Positions 50,500-58,398 of a stretch of 64,000 nt of DNA are shown here, piece by piece. The position numbers and the translations under genes were made by a program. Source of the DNA: Geomobilibacter sp964432205 (lineage in GTDB: Bacteria; Desulfobacterota; Desulfuromonadia; Geobacterales; DSM-12255); contig CAYSMK010000005.1 of the NCBI GenBank assembly GCA_964432205.1, forward strand, positions 62,001-126,000, given 5' to 3'. How positions within the stretch are numbered: position 1 is the stretch's first letter; every line of letters starts with the position of its first letter. Under the pieces are notes generated by a model that saw nothing but the letters and a program-made list of their open reading frames with translations, ran no database searches and was not told where the DNA came from.

Positions 50500-53048
50500 T
50501 GTCCCACCCGGGCATTGCCATCAACAGGGCCGCTCAGTATCGGGTCGACAATGACCGTCCCGATGCCGGGCTCGGAACGCGCGTCAAAGATGCCGGCAAG
50601 CGGGTCACCGTTTCCCCACCAGTTGCCGCGCGCATCCACATCCTCGGTATTGAAATCTCCGATCCGGATATTATAGCTGCTGTTCTCAAAGATATTGTTC
50701 CCCGCAATGGAGAGTCCGCCTCCCCGTTCCCGAACGAAAATGCCGACCTCATTGCCGCGGATCGTGTTGCCGCTGATGACGGCCGTGCCGATATATGACC
50801 TGATGCCGATGCTGTTGTTCTCGAACAGGTTGCCGTCGAACCGGACCGGACCACTTCTGAAGCGCATCCCCCCATGGTTCGACCTGAACACGCTGTTGGC
50901 AACGGTTAGTTCGGTGAAATGGCTGTGCAGTCCCCAGGAGGCATACTCGAACACGCAATGATCAACCACGCTGCCAGCGGCATATTCCAGCAGGATCTCG
51001 TCCCAGTCCCCCGGTCCCTTGCGATCGGCCGCCGTGAACAGAATCTTCGCCCGGGCCGTCCCTCTTGCCAGCAGTTTTCCTTTAACTGCAATACCGGTGC
51101 CGCCATCGAACTCCACTGTCGTGCCGGGTGCAATTGTAAGCGCCGCAGTCTTTACAACCTCAAGCGAAGCCTTGACGGAAATGGTGCCGCGCCAGCGGGC
51201 GTCCGTCGCTACGACGGGGAGCGGCCAGACGAAGCGGACCGGTGCCGGCAACGGCGCCTCGGCTCTGCAGCGGCCGCGGGCCGGCTCGTCGTGCTTGTCC
51301 AGTATCACCGCTTCCCGGTCCGCTTCACCCCACCAGTTGGACGAAGCGGAAACATCCTGGTTACCGTCCAGATCAATGGCATAGCGGCCGTTGGCAGCCA
51401 GATTGTTCTCCCGGATCACCCCGTCGAAGGACTGGACACCAATCCCCCTTTCCCCGTTATCAACGATCAGGTTGCGGCTGACCAGAAAGCGGGATTCCTG
51501 GATGCTGAGCCCTGTCAAGCCGTTGAGCAGGATGGCGTTTCCGGCAAGCTCCAGATTGTCGCTGTTCTTCACGGAGATGCCGGTCTCCAGGTTCCCGGAC
51601 ACGACATTGCCCGCATACTCGCCGTAAAACATGTCCGCCAGCATGAGTCCGAACCGGTTGCCGTCAAACAGGTTCGAACGCACGGTCGTGATCCCTTCGC
51701 GGACCCGTACCCCTTCCCGCCAGTTGCCGACAAAACGGTTGTTGCGTGCGGTCAGGTTGGTGCGGAAGAAGTTGGCGCCGGTGTAATTGTCGGCAATCAG
51801 GTTGTCCTCCAGGGTGATGTCCGAATCACGCCCCTGGACTCCGCTCTTGTTGCCGATGATGCTGTTGCCCCGCAGGTCGACCAGTGACTCCTGAAACTGG
51901 ATGGCGCGGAAGTTGTCGCTGATCACGGAGTTCTGCACGGCAACAGTGGAAAAATGGAAATGCAGCGCCCGGTAGGCATGCTCGATCCGGCAGAATTCGA
52001 GCAGATTCTGCGCGGACGCGCTGTTCATGATGTTGATGGCATCCCAGTCCCCGGCGGCCTTGTCCCGCTCCGCGGAACGGAAAACCACCGGCTGCTCCTT
52101 TGTCCCCTTGGCGATGATGCTCCCCTGGACAAGGATGCCGTTTTCGCCGATGCCGTCACCATCCGTATCGCGCCGGACGAACTCCACGATCGTGCCGGGT
52201 GCGATGATCAGCCGGCTCCCCTCGGGAACCCTGATGGTTCCCGCCACCTCGATGCGCCCCTGCCAGATGGTGTCACCCCGGAAGACCTCGTTGCCATACC
52301 GCCTGCCAACAGGGCTAGCGGTAACAGCGGCCGGTTTCGCGATGACTTCAAACGGTTTCAGCGGTGCCGTAAACGAGTCCCGCTTGCGGTTGCCGGCAAT
52401 GCGGGAGTCGCGGGTGGAAACCCCACTCTCCGGGAACGAAAACACGCCATAGTCGTTATTCGCAACAACCGTCAGATCCAGGCGGATAGCGGCCCGGTCG
52501 CCCGATGCCACCACGCCGTAACGGTTGCCGGTGATGGAGGTGGACAAGAGAGCGACTGTTCCGTTCAGTGACGTGACCCCGGTTTCCGCTTGGGAAATCC
52601 TGCACCAGGCGATCTCCGCCGCTCCGTGGTCGACGATGATCCCCGCCCAGCTCCCGGCCCGGCCATCAGCCCCAACCAGAATGACCGGGCTTTGTTCACC
52701 CCCTTCCACCTTCAGCCTGCCTCTGACCGTGATCTCGGTAAGCGGCGACAGGTATTCCGGGTCGGTCTTGGTGCTTTCCGCGGCGGAGACACGAACGAAG
52801 GTCCCGGGGAGGATGCTCAGGGTGACACCTTTGCGAACAACAACATCTTCCGTCAGGGAGACCTCGCCCTGCCAGACCGTGTCCTTCACCAGCACGAGCG
52901 CGTGGGACGGCGCTGTCACGTAGATTGAAATGAGCAGAGCAATCAGAAAGGAAACAGTCCTGCGGATATGTAGTGTTGCAGTTGACACGGAAGGGCATGA
53001 CCTTTGACAAACGATATCAAGGTACGGAATCTGTTCTGCAAACCTCAT
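50496..53048 (-). CDS. Secreted right-handed parallel beta-helix protein
   Basis: This is a product of about 850 residues. Signal-like IRRTVSFLIALLISIYVTAP precedes three similar modules, each starting like VKDTVWQGEVSLTEDVVVRK, FRGDTIWQGRIEVAGTIRVP or DARWRGTISVKASLEVVKTA. Beta-helix/NosD-type repeats follow (DNFRAIQFQESLVDLRGNS, NVVSGNLETGISVKN). Such proteins bind polysaccharide, metals or other surface partners. The start is uncertain: ATG 53048, GTG 53057 or a GTG at 52988 close to the signal. Confidence 0.85.
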   Translation of the reverse strand: MRFAEQIPYLDIVCQRSCPSVSTATLHIRRTVSFLIALLISIYVTAPSHALVLVKDTVWQGEVSLTEDVVVRKGVTLSILPGTFVRVSAAESTKTDPEYLSPLTEITVRGRLKVEGGEQSPVILVGADGRAGSWAGIIVDHGAAEIAWCRISQAETGVTSLNGTVALLSTSITGNRYGVVASGDRAAIRLDLTVVANNDYGVFSFPESGVSTRDSRIAGNRKRDSFTAPLKPFEVIAKPAAVTASPVGRRYGNEVFRGDTIWQGRIEVAGTIRVPEGSRLIIAPGTIVEFVRRDTDGDGIGENGILVQGSIIAKGTKEQPVVFRSAERDKAAGDWDAINIMNSASAQNLLEFCRIEHAYRALHFHFSTVAVQNSVISDNFRAIQFQESLVDLRGNSIIGNKSGVQGRDSDITLEDNLIADNYTGANFFRTNLTARNNRFVGNWREGVRVREGITTVRSNLFDGNRFGLMLADMFYGEYAGNVVSGNLETGISVKNSDNLELAGNAILLNGLTGLSIQESRFLVSRNLIVDNGERGIGVQSFDGVIRENNLAANGRYAIDLDGNQDVSASSNWWGEADREAVILDKHDEPARGRCRAEAPLPAPVRFVWPLPVVATDARWRGTISVKASLEVVKTAALTIAPGTTVEFDGGTGIAVKGKLLARGTARAKILFTAADRKGPGDWDEILLEYAAGSVVDHCVFEYASWGLHSHFTELTVANSVFRSNHGGMRFRSGPVRFDGNLFENNSIGIRSYIGTAVISGNTIRGNEVGIFVRERGGGLSIAGNNIFENSSYNIRIGDFNTEDVDARGNWWGNGDPLAGIFDARSEPGIGTVIVDPILSGPVDGNARVGQ

Positions 53049-53073
53049 CCCATACACTGTCCAAGGGGAATGG

Positions 53074-53106
53074 CGAAAAGAGTGAGGCCGCGTTTCACGG
53101 CCTCAC
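53074..53106 (-). terminator. Terminator-like hairpin between the peptide gene and the rest of the operon
   Basis: GTGAGGCCG/CGGCCTCAC (9 bp, 7-base loop) is followed on the minus strand by TCTTTT. Partial termination would give more peptide mRNA than enzyme mRNA, a common arrangement in RiPP operons. Confidence 0.75.
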
Positions 53107-53124
53107 GTGCCGGACTACGTCGGA

Positions 53125-53187
53125 TCAGCAGGGATGAACATTAGCCGAACCGACAACCTTGGGTTTCACGTAGGTCTGCTTTTTCAT
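53125..53187 (-). CDS. Candidate GeoRSP precursor peptide, 20 residues
   Basis: The frame starts at ATG 53187, with AGGAG eight bases upstream. The product reads MKKQTYVKPKVVGSANVHPC, then TGA. It has a Lys-rich leader-like start, a PKVVG turn and a C-terminal His-Pro-Cys. It is the first gene after a sigma-54 promoter and is followed by a terminator-like hairpin. The radical SAM/SPASM, PqqD and SPASM genes lie downstream on the same strand. Precursor identity is inference, not shown by homology. Confidence 0.7.
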   Translation of the reverse strand: MKKQTYVKPKVVGSANVHPC

Positions 53188-53352
53188 CTGCTCATCTCCT
53201 TTCTGCACATCATCTTGTGCTAATGCGTGGCTATCTGCTGTCGAGCATTACTACAAAATGCTGTCTCACCGGCTGCTGAAATCTGGGCCATCGCCCAAAC
53301 GAAGTTACGCTCCAACAACGATGGCGAACCGGGAGTTGATTCCGGTTATACG

Positions 53353-53369
53353 TTGCAAGTTATCTGCCA
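53353..53369 (-). promoter_or_regulatory. Sigma-54 (RpoN) promoter of the GeoRSP operon
   Basis: The minus strand reads TGGCAG-ATAAC-TTGCA, matching TGGCAC-N5-TTGCA with GG at -24 and GC at -12. A start near 53342 would give a 5' leader of about 155 nt before the peptide gene. An activator protein must be encoded elsewhere. Confidence 0.78.
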
Positions 53370-53544
53370 TGAAGGGGCAAACAATCCGGCACGGACCAGT
53401 AATCAGCCGAGACTGAATGTCATGGTATCGGCGCCTGTCCGCCGTTTCTGACGCTGTTCCACAGCCAATTTGCGGCCGTTCTCAAACCGCCGCCTGGTGA
53501 ACAGCGATCCGCACTTCTTAGAAAGCTGTTATTTATTACGCATT

Positions 53545-53571
53545 TCTAACTGGCCAATGGTGTCTAACTGG
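53545..53571 (+). repeat. Direct repeat TCTAACTGG x2, 18 bp apart
   Basis: Two copies (53545-53553 and 53563-53571) are spaced 18 bp start to start, nearly two helical turns, about 270 bp upstream of the giant cytochrome. This suggests a regulator binding to one face of the DNA. Confidence 0.5.
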
Positions 53572-53836
53572 TTAAAAAATTGCAACTAACTCTATTTCAA
53601 ACAAGAACTGCTCGTGATCACCCACGGTTTGCGATATCGGAACTTTTACCGCTAGCCGTGATTTAACGGCATAGATTCTCGCACAGATAGAGTGCCGTTG
53701 AGATATGACGTGATGCATGCATTAGTATTAATAGATATTTACGATTAATCGCCAAGTTAAAGAATGCCATGTTATGCCAACTTCGTGCAACCCGTTATTT
53801 AGCGGGCATGTTTGGTCCTTTGCACTGGGGGGATAT

Positions 53837-56800
53837 GTGAAACTCCTAATATCAAGGCAGAAACTCTTCCGGGTTTCTTCTATTCTCCTCGGTCTTGCGC
53901 TCAGTGCCGGTATGGCGGAGGCCGCCCTGCAGTGCTATGACTGTCATGGGAAGAAGAGCCCGGTCGACTATCGACCGCTCGACGCTGCATACCGCAACCT
54001 CAGTACCGGCGGCTTCCCGGGAGAGCACCGGACCCATCTGCAGCCCACAGCCGGCCCGGGCGACTGCGCTATCTGCCACCCGGGAAGTTCCGGCTATACC
54101 TCGGCACACCGCGATGGCGTCATAAATCTCTCCAACAATATCAACTCCTCCCCGGCTACGGCTACCTACCGAAACGGCAGCAGTGCGATTCCCCAGACAT
54201 CCCAGCCGAAGCTCGGCAGCTGCAGCAGCGTCAACTGTCACTTCGAGGCGGGCACCCCGACCTGGGGGAGCCCGCCCCTGGCAAAGACGGCCTGTTCGGT
54301 CTGCCACAGTTCACCGCCGGCCGACGGCAGCCATGGCAAGAAGCATGGCCTCTACTACGGCACCGACCCGGCCAGTTGCACGCGGTGCCATCCGGACCAC
54401 CGGGAGGAGCTGAGCCATGCCCTGGAGGCGGGCAAGCGGCCGCTCTCGGTGCAGTTCAGCGGGCTCAACGCCCTTGGCCGCTACACCAGCGGCAGCGTGC
54501 GGTATCCCGACTATCTGCCGAGCCAGAATCCGGCCCGGAGCGGCACCTGTCTCAACCTGTACTGCCACAGCGACGGCATGGGGCGGGAGCCCCGTATCGC
54601 GCCGCGCTGGTCGGGCCAGGGGACGACCCAATGCTATTCCTGCCACGGCGGCCGGGCGCAGGACAACACCCAGACCGACTGCGTTGCCGCCGGTGGAAAC
54701 TGGGACAGCGGCACCCAGCTCTGCGCACCGTACCTCAACATGACCTCCAACGGCCACGGCAAACTGGTCGGCCCGCAGTGGATCAGGATGTATCCCTGCC
54801 AGTATTGCCACAATGCGACCGTCGATGCCAATGGAACTATTTACGACATCACGCGACACGTAAATGGAATCAAAGACATCGTCATCGCGCCGCAATGGTC
54901 CATAGTAGGTCGACCTGCACCGGCTTACGACCCGGCCACGAAGGTATGCGACAACATCTACTGCCACAGCGACGGCACGACCAATCCTGAACAGGTGAAG
55001 CTCCTCTCCTGGACCGAACGCGGCACCGACTGCAACACCTGCCACGGACATCCGCGCGAAAGCTGCTCCAGCAGCGGCTGTCATGACGGTCGGGTCGATT
55101 CTTTGGGCAACGTCTGGCCGGTCAAGACCGGCTGGCCATCCGGCCAGGAATGGAAGGCCGCCATTCCGATGTTCCTGAACCAGGGGCCGGGATCGGCCCG
55201 GGCCAACTCACACACCAGACATGTCCAGACCAACTTTACCTGCGACCAGTGCCATGCCACGACAATCGTCAACGGCATATGCACTGACTGCCATGTAAGC
55301 GGCATCCCTGCCGGGAAGATGAGCGAGGCGCCGCACCTGAATGCCGCCTATCATGCCAACAAGACCAAGGACGTGGTCTTCAAGCAGGGGGGAACCTACA
55401 ACCCGATCACCAAAACCTGCTCCAACACCGCCTGCCACAGCGGCGGCACCGACCCGCAGTGGGGCTCCTCGGTCGGGACCACGATCATCTGCCTTTCCTG
55501 CCACGGATCGACCGGCGTAGATCTGGACAGTTTCGGCTTCAAGATCTACAGCACCCAGGCCAAGATCAACCTGACGGAATGGGCCACCAGCGGCCATGGC
55601 CGTCCGGCCGGCGCCGGTCCGTACCCGGTCTCGGGCAACCCGGCGGCGAACTTTCCCGGCAACCCCTGCTGGTACTGCCACGACAACAACATCCTGCACA
55701 ACGACCCGGCCAATCCGTTCCGGTTGCGGCAGCACAACCAGTTCAGCAGCAGGTTCCAGAAGGAATGCGTCTACTGCCACATGGTGGGGACCGACAGCGA
55801 GTGCCTTTCCTGCCACAACACGACCGAGTCCCTGGCCCCGCAGCTGGCAGCGATTCCTGCCGATGCCACGGCAAAGTGGCCGGACGGCACGCCGGCGCCC
55901 CGGCCCGACCATACGGTCATGACCGGTGGCCAGACATCATGCATCACCGCCCCCTGTCATTATGTGAACCCTGCTTCGCCGGCCAGCGATCTCAAGAGGC
56001 ACAATACAGGCGCCGGTCTCTGGTCGGTGGGACAGCAGGCGGACGTGAAGAGCCAGTACCTGATGATGGGGGTCTGTCTCAAGTGCCACGACGACGATAC
56101 CGGCGGCAAGTGCACCAGCTGCCACACGGCGCCGCCGGACAACCCCTTCAAGTACTCGCTCGGCTTCGACCCGGGCACCGGTTTCATCAAGCCGCAGCGG
56201 GCGCGGGCCTCATCGGTCCATTTCGGCTACAAGCATAACCGCGAGTACCTGCAGGACGGGGTCTGGAAAGGGGGCAAGTTCTGCTGGGACTGCCACGACC
56301 CCCACGGCGACGGCAACATCTACATGGTCCAGGGCCAGGTCGCGACCACCACCGACGGCACCTTCGGCATCCCCAGGACCCGGGCGGCAGTGGTCTTCAC
56401 CAAGAAGCAGAGCGGTCTCGACTATGCGCGGATGTCGGCCCCCTACAACGGCATCTGCAACGTCTGCCACGCCACCCGTACCTCCGGGCTCAGCAAGCAC
56501 TACGGCAACGACTACGGCGATGGCCACAACGCCAGCCGGCCCTGCACCAACTGCCACGAGCATCGGTTCACCGACAGCCATGCCGACGATCAGCCGTGCA
56601 GTACCTGCCACAAGAACAAGCCGGTGCCGAGGCATACCGCCTTTGGCCAGCCGCGGAACTGCACCAAGTGCCATGCCGGCACCATCAACCAGCGGATGGA
56701 CATCATGGGACAGATGAATGCCAACTCCCACCATGTCCAGGGGGTAACGGTCAGCAACAAGCACTGCTACGCCTGCCACTGGGAGGCGACCCCCGAAGGG

Positions 56801-58342
56801 CTGATCGATGTCCGTCATCACCAGGGCTACAACTATAAAGCCTACACCTCTGTCAAGAATGCTCCTGTCGACCTGGTGGTCTGGCAGCCGGGAGCGCGAC
56901 CGACCTGGTACAACACGACCACAGCGGTGCAGTTCCTGGCGAACCGGATCGGAACGGCCGACGAGCGGAGCGAGGTAGCCAAGATAACCAACGTTTGCCT
57001 CGCCTGCCACAGCGACCAGAACAACAAGACTCAGCCGTTCGACGACTGCAAGACGCCGCGGCAGTACGCCTGGGACGGCCAGAGCGTGGCAGCGCGCTAC
57101 GCGCAGAGCGGGACCACGCCGTGGGGCAAGTACAACTCGACGACCTTTGCCAGCGCGAACCAGAAGGACCGGCTGGTAAAGGCGTTCTCGGCCCATGGCA
57201 ACGCCGTTGCCAACCAGGGGGGCTTCGACCCGGGAAGCGGCATCGACAGCGGCATTCCGAACACGCGTGGCGGGAGCCAGAACGTGCAGTGCTTCGACTG
57301 CCACAGCTCGCACGGCTCCAAAGTGGAGGGGGTGACGTCGAGCTACGTCACCTTCAACGGCACGCGCAACGGCGGCAACCTGAAGGAAACGCAGGCGGGC
57401 AAGGGTGGTTACGGCATGAGCTACAAGGCCTCGGCCAACAGCGCGCCGGGAGCGATCAACCCGTACAGCGCCGGCGCCGGCCAGTGTTTCGACTGCCACC
57501 TGACCCAGAACAGCGGCAGTACGCCGTGGGGGTACCAGTCGACCTTCGGGGCCACGGAGCCGATCAAGGGATACTTCGACTCGATGCGGTTCGGGCAGTC
57601 GGCCGACGCATCCATGACCCGCTATGCGTACAAGAGTGGCTCGATCAAGGGTGGTCACCTGAAGGCATCAGCGTTCCTGAATCACACCACGGCCGGGCAG
57701 CACAAGATCGGCGGGCTCTGCACGCCGTGCCACGACCCGCACGGGGTAAGCCCGACGCTCGGTGCGAAGCAGGCGTATGCGGTGCCGCTCTTGAAGGGGA
57801 CCTGGCTGAGCTCGCCATACCGTGAAGACGCAGCCCCGCTAGACACCAACAACCCGCCGGGCGGGGGGCGGATCTTCGGCAACCCGCCGGGCGCCCACAC
57901 CGACCAGACCACCTTTGGCGGGGCCCGGATCAGCGAGGACGAAGGCCAGTTTGCGGGCTTGTGCCTGCGCTGCCACAACAAGGAGAACCTGACCAACGGC
58001 AGCAACCACACCTGGAAGAGCCAGGACCGGGTGCACGAGTCGGTGAAGGGGTGGAAGACGGCCAACGCTACGATCCAGCACAACTACGCCTGCTCCAAGT
58101 GCCACGTGCCGCACACCTCCGGCTTGCCGCGGCTGATGCAGACGAACTGCCTGAACTTCAGCCATCGCGGCCGGGTGGCTTCCGGCGGCCAGGCCGGGTC
58201 CAACAGTTATGTCTTCGAATACTCGGAGTACTACGGTCCCTACAGCGGCAGCTTCCCGCGCGGGGCGGGCCAGCAGGGGGTGAACTGTCACCCGACCGGC
58301 AGCTGGCCGGACAACAGCTGGAACAGTGTGACGCCATGGTAA
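53837..58342 (+). CDS. Giant secreted multihaem c-type cytochrome (about 33 haems)
   Basis: The 1501-residue protein starts at GTG 53837 after GGGGGGAT, with a signal peptide (LFRVSSILLGLALSAGMAEA). By eye I count 27 CXXCH and 6 CX4CH motifs (CSSVNCH, CLNLYCH, CDNIYCH, CSSSGCH, CSNTACH, CITAPCH). CX4CH units are typical of Geobacter outer-surface cytochromes and concentrate in the N-terminal half. The C-terminal half has long Gly/Ser-rich stretches between haems. It is presumably exported to the cell surface for electron transfer. A propeller/FN3 protein is encoded 56 bp downstream. Confidence 0.95.
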   Translation: MKLLISRQKLFRVSSILLGLALSAGMAEAALQCYDCHGKKSPVDYRPLDAAYRNLSTGGFPGEHRTHLQPTAGPGDCAICHPGSSGYTSAHRDGVINLSNNINSSPATATYRNGSSAIPQTSQPKLGSCSSVNCHFEAGTPTWGSPPLAKTACSVCHSSPPADGSHGKKHGLYYGTDPASCTRCHPDHREELSHALEAGKRPLSVQFSGLNALGRYTSGSVRYPDYLPSQNPARSGTCLNLYCHSDGMGREPRIAPRWSGQGTTQCYSCHGGRAQDNTQTDCVAAGGNWDSGTQLCAPYLNMTSNGHGKLVGPQWIRMYPCQYCHNATVDANGTIYDITRHVNGIKDIVIAPQWSIVGRPAPAYDPATKVCDNIYCHSDGTTNPEQVKLLSWTERGTDCNTCHGHPRESCSSSGCHDGRVDSLGNVWPVKTGWPSGQEWKAAIPMFLNQGPGSARANSHTRHVQTNFTCDQCHATTIVNGICTDCHVSGIPAGKMSEAPHLNAAYHANKTKDVVFKQGGTYNPITKTCSNTACHSGGTDPQWGSSVGTTIICLSCHGSTGVDLDSFGFKIYSTQAKINLTEWATSGHGRPAGAGPYPVSGNPAANFPGNPCWYCHDNNILHNDPANPFRLRQHNQFSSRFQKECVYCHMVGTDSECLSCHNTTESLAPQLAAIPADATAKWPDGTPAPRPDHTVMTGGQTSCITAPCHYVNPASPASDLKRHNTGAGLWSVGQQADVKSQYLMMGVCLKCHDDDTGGKCTSCHTAPPDNPFKYSLGFDPGTGFIKPQRARASSVHFGYKHNREYLQDGVWKGGKFCWDCHDPHGDGNIYMVQGQVATTTDGTFGIPRTRAAVVFTKKQSGLDYARMSAPYNGICNVCHATRTSGLSKHYGNDYGDGHNASRPCTNCHEHRFTDSHADDQPCSTCHKNKPVPRHTAFGQPRNCTKCHAGTINQRMDIMGQMNANSHHVQGVTVSNKHCYACHWEATPEGLIDVRHHQGYNYKAYTSVKNAPVDLVVWQPGARPTWYNTTTAVQFLANRIGTADERSEVAKITNVCLACHSDQNNKTQPFDDCKTPRQYAWDGQSVAARYAQSGTTPWGKYNSTTFASANQKDRLVKAFSAHGNAVANQGGFDPGSGIDSGIPNTRGGSQNVQCFDCHSSHGSKVEGVTSSYVTFNGTRNGGNLKETQAGKGGYGMSYKASANSAPGAINPYSAGAGQCFDCHLTQNSGSTPWGYQSTFGATEPIKGYFDSMRFGQSADASMTRYAYKSGSIKGGHLKASAFLNHTTAGQHKIGGLCTPCHDPHGVSPTLGAKQAYAVPLLKGTWLSSPYREDAAPLDTNNPPGGGRIFGNPPGAHTDQTTFGGARISEDEGQFAGLCLRCHNKENLTNGSNHTWKSQDRVHESVKGWKTANATIQHNYACSKCHVPHTSGLPRLMQTNCLNFSHRGRVASGGQAGSNSYVFEYSEYYGPYSGSFPRGAGQQGVNCHPTGSWPDNSWNSVTPW

Positions 58343-58398
58343 GGGTAACGACGGGGCACGGTGCTGATGTGATGACGACGGAGACCGGAGGAGGGACC

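Larger units (their letters stand above)
53188..53836. other. 649-bp divergent intergenic region
   Basis: Between the divergent peptide operon and the cytochrome gene I see the sigma-54 site (53353-53369), the TCTAACTGG repeats, and an inverted repeat AACGGCA/TGCCGTT near 53666-53700. Short open frames here (for example 53227-53451) have no ribosome site or protein-like composition. No riboswitch landmarks are present. Confidence 0.6.

Noticed and set aside
53082..53127. TGA after the peptide's Cys followed by a hairpin, possibly a selenocysteine codon with SECIS element
   Set aside because: The hairpin begins about 19 nt after TGA, is a plain GC stem followed by a T-rich tract, and read-through would add only about 11 residues before another stop. 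A terminator explains it better, although the YedE-like gene kept the idea open.
53227..53451. Possible 74-residue plus-strand protein in the divergent region
   Set aside because: No ribosome site and no protein-like pattern; it overlaps the sigma-54 promoter on the other strand.
53581..53836. Possible third GEMM riboswitch upstream of the giant cytochrome
   Set aside because: None of the landmarks (AAACC with GNRA-capped P2, GGAAAGCC or GCAAAGCC) is present on either strand.
56210..57658. A 482-codon antisense frame inside the giant cytochrome gene
   Set aside because: It is the mirror of CXXCH-rich coding sequence, with no ribosome site; the forward frame is uninterrupted and has a signal peptide.
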